A stretch of DNA of 64,000 nucleotides from positions 62,001-126,000 of IMG/VR virus record IMGVR_UViG_3300022602_000031. The stretch is one strand, 5' to 3'. The notes under the pieces were generated by a model that saw nothing but the letters and a program-made list of their open reading frames with translations, had not been told where the DNA came from and did no database searches. Made by a program: the position numbers and the translations under genes. The stretch's first letter is position 1; every line of letters starts with the position of its first letter. This DNA is from a virus. Positions 59,336 through 64,000 of this stretch are shown in pieces.

Positions 59336-60288
59336 TCGAACAGGCCGTTACCGTCACTGACACAGAGATACTGATACTAGCACAGTTCTTTATACACAAA
59401 GACTTTGCGGTAACCAAACGCGACGTGTTACTGGATATACTAGGGCGACACTATCGAGACCAAACGGTACGCATACGATTACTAGACGGGGAAAACAGCA
59501 ACTTCAGTGGGTTTACAGATTTTCTGTTATGGATTAGTCAAAACCTAAACATACCTCGAGAACGTTTTATCATCGAAAGTCACAGACCCGATGAGCCCTT
59601 CCCACACTCAAAACTACGTTTGGGAATTTTTATCAGTGTCAATCAATACTTGCCAACTATAGTACCCGATCTAGGCCAGGCACGTTTTGTTGGAACTCTA
59701 TTAGGTAGATACAATATAAATCGAGTTAGATTAGCCTACGAATTAGATTGTGCTTTCCCCGACGATACATACATAACATTTCAACCAAAGTTAGATTTTG
59801 TTGTTAGGGACCTACAGCATTTTGGTAGCTTATATCAAAATGAATTAGCGTGGCTACACAACAAACAATTTGACATTGATTTACAAAGCCGTCATCATAT
59901 GGGAATGATAGACTGGCCTGAAAGTTGTCAGGCCTACGGAAATGTATGGAACCAGTATCAAATTGAAGTTGTATCCGAGACAGACAGCATAAGCGATTAT
60001 TGGTTTACTGAAAAGACTGCTAACTGTTTGGCAACAGGTAAACCGTTTGTACTAGTAGCCGGCACGGGTAGCCTACAACGCCTGCGTGATATGGGTTTCC
60101 AAACATTTGGGGAAGTTTTAGATGAGTCCTACGATTTAGCCAAACACCCATACGAACGCATTAAACGCTTGACAACCAGCCTACAACAGTTGTATACTAG
60201 CCCAAGTAAAGCAGATGATTTAAAACAGCTTTACCGTTTGGCTAGCCAAAATATTGAACATTATCGACAATTTTCAGTTCGGCAATAA
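59332..60288 (+). CDS. Glycosyltransferase-like protein (EKT family)
   Basis: A 318-residue protein from the ATG at 59332, which makes an ATGA overlap with the SGNH stop; the frame is open 27 nt further up but lacks support there. YWFTEKTANCLATGKPFVLV, then LRDMGFQTFGEVLDESYDLA, is the fullest version of the EKT block. A Rossmann-like N-terminal half (TVRIRLLDGENSNFSGFTDF, LNIPRERFIIESHRPDEPFP) precedes it. The HIS/LRRLT-type tail (RIKRLTTSLQQLYTSPSKAD) looks helical. The third member of this family in the window. Activity and target unproven. Confidence 0.62.
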   Translation: MIEQAVTVTDTEILILAQFFIHKDFAVTKRDVLLDILGRHYRDQTVRIRLLDGENSNFSGFTDFLLWISQNLNIPRERFIIESHRPDEPFPHSKLRLGIFISVNQYLPTIVPDLGQARFVGTLLGRYNINRVRLAYELDCAFPDDTYITFQPKLDFVVRDLQHFGSLYQNELAWLHNKQFDIDLQSRHHMGMIDWPESCQAYGNVWNQYQIEVVSETDSISDYWFTEKTANCLATGKPFVLVAGTGSLQRLRDMGFQTFGEVLDESYDLAKHPYERIKRLTTSLQQLYTSPSKADDLKQLYRLASQNIEHYRQFSVRQ

Positions 60289-60305
60289 AAATTCTAAAAA
60301 ATTGT

Positions 60306-60335
60306 TTGACAAGCTAAATATTATTGTTATATACT
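60306..60335 (+). promoter_or_regulatory. Sigma70-type promoter TTGACA-18-TATACT upstream of gp32
   Basis: Perfect -35 TTGACA (60306-60311) and -10 TATACT (60330-60335). An alternative -10 TATATA sits at 60328. It leaves a leader of about 55 nt with AAAGGAAAA before the gp32 ATG. Confidence 0.75.
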
Positions 60336-60396
60336 TGCAGGGTGCTTGTATATATCTAGGCATATTATTAAGACCATCTTATAAAGGAAAAACATT

Positions 60397-61389
60397 ATGG
60401 CAATGACATTAGCAGAAATCCGCGCAAAACTTCAAGCAAACGAAAATCGCGGTCAAGGTAGTAAACAATCAGGTGGCGACAACGCTATCTATCCACACTG
60501 GAACATCGCAGAAGGTTCCACAACTCGAGTAAGATTCCTCCCAGACGGTAACACAAGTAACAGCTTCTTTTGGGCTGAGCGAGCAATGATTAATTTAGAG
60601 TTCGCAGGTGTAAAAGGTCAGGTTGACAGCAAACGTGTAACAGTCAAAGTTCCTTGTATGGAAATGTACGGAGAACAATGTCCAATTTTAGCTGAGGTAC
60701 GTCCTTGGTTTAAAGATCCAAGTTTAGAAGATATGGGTCGTAAGTATTGGAAAAAGAAGAGTTATGTATTCCAAGGTTTTGTACGTGAAAACGCACTGAC
60801 AGATGATACAACTCCAGAGAACCCAATCCGTCGCTTTACTATCAGCCCACAGATTTTTAATATCATTAAAGCGGCATTGATGGATCCAGAGATGGAAGAA
60901 TTGCCAACTGACTACGGTCGTGGCCTAGATTTCCAAATTGTTAAAACATCCAAAGGTGGCTATGCTGACTACTCTACAAGTAAGTGGTCACGTAAAGAAT
61001 CTGCTCTTACAGCAGAAGAACAAGCCGCTATTGATCAATTCGGTCTATTTAATCTGTCAGACTTCTTACCTAAGAAGCCAACTGAAGCAGACTTAAAAGT
61101 ATTGGTAGAAATGTTCCACGCTAGTGTCGAAGGCGAGCCATATGACGCCGAGCGTTGGGGTGCTTACTACAAACCATTTGGTTTAGATGTTGGTAATGCT
61201 AGTAAGCCAGCGGCACCAGCGGCCGATGATGCTGACGAAACACCAGCACCTGTAGCCAAAGCGGCTCCAGCAGTAGACGAAGATGATACACCAGCTCCTA
61301 CAGCTCCAGTGGCAGCTCCGGCAGCGGCACCATCCAGTCAACGTGCTGAAGACATCCTAGCGATGATCCGTAATCGCCAAAAGCAGTAA
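60397..61389 (+). CDS. 32: Single-stranded DNA-binding protein, T4 gp32 type
   Basis: Coats ssDNA in replication, recombination and repair. Layout: a basic N-terminus for cooperative binding (IRAKLQANENRGQGSKQSGG), a core with IYPHWNIAEGSTTRVRFLPD, FFWAERAMINLEFAGVKGQV and YWKKKSYVFQGFVRENALTD, then an acidic/Ala-Pro tail (PAADDADETPAPVAKAAPAV) ending in AEDILAMIRNRQKQ. Length 330 versus 301 in T4. Only two cysteines are seen near the zinc site (VPCMEMYGEQCPIL, Cys87 and Cys95), so the T4 His/3-Cys zinc set is not complete. Early-type promoter upstream. Confidence 0.93.
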   Translation: MAMTLAEIRAKLQANENRGQGSKQSGGDNAIYPHWNIAEGSTTRVRFLPDGNTSNSFFWAERAMINLEFAGVKGQVDSKRVTVKVPCMEMYGEQCPILAEVRPWFKDPSLEDMGRKYWKKKSYVFQGFVRENALTDDTTPENPIRRFTISPQIFNIIKAALMDPEMEELPTDYGRGLDFQIVKTSKGGYADYSTSKWSRKESALTAEEQAAIDQFGLFNLSDFLPKKPTEADLKVLVEMFHASVEGEPYDAERWGAYYKPFGLDVGNASKPAAPAADDADETPAPVAKAAPAVDEDDTPAPTAPVAAPAAAPSSQRAEDILAMIRNRQKQ

Positions 61390-61410
61390 TAATATAGCTT
61401 GTGTCTAAAA

Positions 61411-61436
61411 TAGTGGGGGAAGACGATCCCCCACTA
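61411..61436 (+). terminator. Strong hairpin after gp32
   Basis: A perfect ten-base stem TAGTGGGGGA / TCCCCCACTA with an AGACGA loop (61421-61426), 22 nt after the gp32 stop. No clear T tract follows, so it may terminate weakly, protect the mRNA 3' end, or act in processing. Confidence 0.7.
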
Positions 61437-61443
61437 CCTGTTT

Positions 61444-62055
61444 ATGTTATCATACATTGACCCGATACTGTTCCCAGACGAGTGCGAGATACTTGAAATA
61501 TCTCCAATGAACTACGTCTATCCTATTTTTAAAAACGGTAGTAGTGGTCTTAGAGAAAAAGCTATACGTACACTTACTGCCGACCAGATGCGCAAACTTG
61601 GCAACGTAAACATTTATTTGCGTGACCCATTTGAACGTTATGTAAGCGGAGTACAAACTTACTTACGCTACAATCCACATCTTGATCGCACAACAGCATT
61701 GACAATGATTGATCAATACCTGTTCTTAGATCGACACTTTGCTCTACAGTTCCATTGGATAGTAAACTTACAAAGATTTGCGGATGATCTATGGATGACC
61801 TTTTTACCAATGTCGGAGCTCAACGATAACATCAATGAAACTTGGAACACTATCAGTAGAGATGAAACATTAATAGAGTATTTCAGCAATAATAAAAAAT
61901 TACAGTTTTATCTAATGCTAGATAAAATCCTATTAGATTTTATAGGGCAACCATCTAAGATGACAATGATACTAGCACACATTAAAGTAGAGTATCCTGA
62001 ACTATACGCAGAAATAATTCAACGAAGCAGAAACTTATGCGCTGTCCTAGACTAG
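61444..62055 (+). CDS. Sulfotransferase-like protein
   Basis: A 203-residue protein with PAPS-binding-type motifs: YPIFKNGSSGLREKA (5' phosphosulfate loop, Lys30) and NIYLRDPFERYVSGVQTYLR (3' phosphate motif, Arg60, Arg65, Ser68). These are the motif pair of carbohydrate sulfotransferases (family 2 type). It is short and lacks a membrane anchor, as in bacterial and phage forms. Its end overlaps the radical SAM gene by 19 nt. A sulfated sugar or lipid product is inferred. Kinase-like alternatives for the P-loop fold exist, so the call is moderate. Confidence 0.65.
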   Translation: MLSYIDPILFPDECEILEISPMNYVYPIFKNGSSGLREKAIRTLTADQMRKLGNVNIYLRDPFERYVSGVQTYLRYNPHLDRTTALTMIDQYLFLDRHFALQFHWIVNLQRFADDLWMTFLPMSELNDNINETWNTISRDETLIEYFSNNKKLQFYLMLDKILLDFIGQPSKMTMILAHIKVEYPELYAEIIQRSRNLCAVLD

Positions 62056-62921
62056 ATCACTTTGTACGCTTTAATCATAATGGCACAGTTAGTCGCTGTG
62101 GGCATATGGTTAATCCTGCACAGTTTGATTCTCTAGCACAAATGGATTCTAGTGTATGGTTGCGTAAGATTAAAGAACAGTTTGAACAAGACCAATGGCC
62201 AAACGAATGCCGTCGTTGCGAAGAAACAGAACGGTTAAATGGTGTTAGTGTACGTACACACAGTATCGATTTTGACAGCCAACAAACACAGGCAGACTAC
62301 TTAACAGTTGGTGGTGTACTAGACAATATATGCAACAGCGCCTGTATGACTTGCCACGAGGGATTGAGTACAAAGATTGGCAGTCTAAAAAGTAAAACAT
62401 ATACAATAGTAGATAATACCAATCGCTTTTGGGCATTGCCACAAGAACGTATTGTACACTTAGACCTAAATGGCGGCGAGCCTAGCCATAGTCGAAATTA
62501 CAAGACAGTTATTAACAACCTACCAGTCACAGTTAAGAGTATTAGATTAAATACAAATTGTAGCACATTACTAACAGAGCTAGAAGATTTAGTTGCTCGC
62601 GGCATTGATGTTACAGTTACAGTAAGCCTAGATGGAATTCAAGAAGTACACGACTTTATACGTTGGCCCATTAAATGGGATAAGTTCTACGCAAATCTTA
62701 TGGCATATAAGCGTATGCCTGTAAAGTTAAATCTATGGACAACGGTTAGTGTATTAAATGAACATCAATTACCGGAAATTATCGCCTTTGCACGGTTGCA
62801 CGGCATTGATCACGAGTACGCATACTTAAAACATCCGGCAGTATTAGATGTCAATAATAAAGATCAGGCGTCAATTCAAGCATACATACAAGAACAAAAG
62901 AAGTTACGAGGCATAGAATGA
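62037..62921 (+). CDS. N-terminal-twitch radical SAM enzyme
   Basis: A 294-residue radical SAM protein. The 4Fe-4S SAM cluster motif is CNSACMTC (Cys99, 103, 106; CX3CX2C), with LDLNGGEP (146-149 GGEP) for SAM binding, then VTVSLDGIQEVHDFIRWPIK as the usual strand. Unlike most SPASM/twitch enzymes, the auxiliary-cluster Cys (C3, C21, C58, C61: CPRLDHFVRF, SRCGHM, NECRRCEE) lie before the SAM motif, as in the N-Twi family known from phages. It overlaps the sulfotransferase (19 nt) and the SDR (ATGA). Substrate unknown. Confidence 0.82.
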   Translation: MRCPRLDHFVRFNHNGTVSRCGHMVNPAQFDSLAQMDSSVWLRKIKEQFEQDQWPNECRRCEETERLNGVSVRTHSIDFDSQQTQADYLTVGGVLDNICNSACMTCHEGLSTKIGSLKSKTYTIVDNTNRFWALPQERIVHLDLNGGEPSHSRNYKTVINNLPVTVKSIRLNTNCSTLLTELEDLVARGIDVTVTVSLDGIQEVHDFIRWPIKWDKFYANLMAYKRMPVKLNLWTTVSVLNEHQLPEIIAFARLHGIDHEYAYLKHPAVLDVNNKDQASIQAYIQEQKKLRGIE

Positions 62922-63409
62922 AAATAGCAATCACCGGACATACATCAGGTATTGGGCAAGCACTAGCCGAAGCATACCACGGACACGACATTGTTGGCCT
63001 AAGTAAACGTGATGGTAATAATATACGCAATACTCCAAAGATTGCTAGTTTAATAGAACCTTGTGATATGTTTATTAACAATGCTCAAGAAGGATTTGCA
63101 CAAACAGAATTATTATTTGAAGTAACTCAACGCTGGGCAACTACTAACAAACAAATTATAGTTATTAGTACAATGATGACTCAGCAACCTATTAGTAGCA
63201 TAGAAGGAATGGATGAGTATCGACTACAAAAAGTCGCTCTAGAGCAAGCAGTGCAACAGTTAAGATTCAAATATCCACAAGGTCCTAAAATTACTATTGT
63301 GCGCCCCGGCCGTGTTGATAACCCAAAATTATGGGCAAGAACATTAGTTGGCCTATTTAGAATGGCCGAATCCAATGGCCTGGCTATCCCGGATATATCT
63401 CTAAGATGA
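62918..63409 (+). CDS. Short-chain dehydrogenase/reductase, small
   Basis: A 163-residue NAD(P)-dependent oxidoreductase-like protein. Motifs: GHTSGIG (7-13) for cofactor binding, NNAQ (54-57), IVISTMM with Ser84, YRLQK (Tyr101-x3-Lys105), and VRPGRVDN (128-135). All main catalytic landmarks are present although the protein is shorter than the usual 240-260 residues, lacking part of the C-terminal substrate region. It is coupled on both sides by ATGA overlaps (62918 and 63406), so it is a member of a four-gene enzyme operon. A substrate of sugar or polyol type is possible. Confidence 0.82.
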   Translation: MKIAITGHTSGIGQALAEAYHGHDIVGLSKRDGNNIRNTPKIASLIEPCDMFINNAQEGFAQTELLFEVTQRWATTNKQIIVISTMMTQQPISSIEGMDEYRLQKVALEQAVQQLRFKYPQGPKITIVRPGRVDNPKLWARTLVGLFRMAESNGLAIPDISLR

Positions 63410-64000
63410 CACCAAAAGACGTATTAACCAATCCTTACTTTTGCCCTATGCCGTGGACAGGGCTTATGTATAACTTCAACGGTGATGTTAAAAACTGTAT
63501 ACGTAGCAGTGAACCGATTGGTAACATTAAAAGTAGTCCTATAGAATCTATCCTGACCAATATGCATAATCAGGATACACAGTTTCGTATGATTCAAGGA
63601 ACCCCAGGACAAAAATGTTTTCCCTGCTATGAATTAGATCAAGGTCAACGTGGATTTAATCATATCAGCGACCGCGTATTTTATATTAAAGAATTAAAGT
63701 CTGTGCCAATGGATACATATCGTATGGGGCATCACGATCTACATACCATTGATGTACGGTGGACCAATTTATGTAACTTTGCCTGTACCTATTGCGGTCC
63801 AAGATTTAGCAGTCGGTGGGCAGAAGAACTTGGAGCAGAACAGTCAGTGCCTACGGAAGAACAACGTAGTAAATTTAAAGAATATATATTCCGTCACGCA
63901 CCAACATTGAAACACGTATATATGGCCGGTGGCGAACCTTTATTAATGAAAGAAAATCTAGAGCTATTAAACCTATTAGATCCTGATGTTAATTTACGCA
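63406..64000 (+). CDS. N-terminal-twitch radical SAM enzyme, cut by the window end
   Basis: The frame starts at ATG 63406 in an ATGA overlap with the SDR and runs off the right edge (198 codons visible). The auxiliary Cys lie at the start: NPYFCPMPWTGLMYNFNGDV, then KNCIRS and CFPCYE. The radical SAM motif CNFACTYC follows at about residues 124-131 and MAGGEPLL near 185. Same domain order as the 62037 protein, so they are probable paralogues working in tandem. The rest of the SAM barrel is missing from view. Confidence 0.8.
   Translation, partial: MTPKDVLTNPYFCPMPWTGLMYNFNGDVKNCIRSSEPIGNIKSSPIESILTNMHNQDTQFRMIQGTPGQKCFPCYELDQGQRGFNHISDRVFYIKELKSVPMDTYRMGHHDLHTIDVRWTNLCNFACTYCGPRFSSRWAEELGAEQSVPTEEQRSKFKEYIFRHAPTLKHVYMAGGEPLLMKENLELLNLLDPDVNLR

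Noticed and set aside
1-64000. tRNA genes, integrase, photosynthesis or other host-derived auxiliary genes typical of cyanophages
   Set aside because: None could be recognised on either strand, so a cyanobacterial host is not claimed.

Overview
The window is a 64 kb piece of a large contractile-tailed, T4-superfamily bacteriophage genome. Both ends cut through a gene. Recognisable T4-type morphogenesis genes are prohead protease gp21, scaffold gp22, major capsid gp23, neck/tail-completion proteins gp13, gp14 and gp15, dNMP kinase gp1, tail sheath gp18, tail tube gp19, head completion gp4, terminase gp16 and gp17, and ssDNA-binding gp32. Genes are packed with 1-30 nt gaps or ATGA/TAATG overlaps, on AT-rich DNA. 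Many are preceded by a late-promoter octamer of NATAAATA type, as in T4 and marine T4-like phages. The gene order (21-22-23, long fibre array, 15-14, 13, 1, 18-19, 4-16-17, 32) and the fibre style resemble T4-like phages of aquatic bacteria (cyanophage or pelagiphage relatives) more than enteric T4. The host cannot be read from the sequence. I saw no photosystem gene, tRNA, integrase, reverse transcriptase or CRISPR array.

Layout. 1-3672: end of an unknown gene, then protease, scaffold and capsid, and a small gene between two terminators. 3732-6251: a coupled SGNH hydrolase / glycosyltransferase-like / SGNH hydrolase cassette. 6326-35105: about 29 kb of virion appendage genes, including three very large low-complexity beta-structured fibre proteins (949, 1242 and 1861 residues) and another of 1099, a pair of glycine-rich gp38-like adhesins around an Asp-box propeller, a beta-helix fibre with an Mtd-like N-terminus, three proteins sharing a YADLAE-type domain, and a LamG-like protein. 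35112-38825: an unknown enzyme, then a minus-strand Nudix-gp15-gp14 operon. 38859-40832: two consensus sigma70-type promoters feeding a small protein and a DEDDh exonuclease, then a long unknown protein. 40861-43461: gp13, GIY-YIG nuclease, gp1 and a convergent HNH protein. 43564-57571: sheath, tube, a second tube-fold protein, head completion, both terminase subunits, an HNH nuclease and several unknown, probably virion-related proteins. 57583-60288: a second glycosyltransferase-like / SGNH / glycosyltransferase-like cassette. 60397-61389: gp32. 61444-64000: sulfotransferase-like, N-terminal-twitch radical SAM, short SDR, and a second radical SAM cut by the window end.

How the genes fit together. 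Most of the window builds the particle: gp22 and gp21 assemble and mature the gp23 shell, gp16/gp17 package DNA, gp4/13/14/15 close head and tail, and gp18/gp19 make the tail. The large fibre array presumably sets host recognition. The less ordinary content is a set of predicted carbohydrate- or small-molecule-modifying enzymes placed in tight coupled cassettes beside capsid/fibre genes and around gp32. I infer, without proof, that they decorate either the fibres or a host-surface or nucleotide-linked sugar. Regulation also looks unusual: several start codons sit 4-6 nt after a -10-like or late-promoter element with no ribosome-binding site, which predicts leaderless mRNAs.
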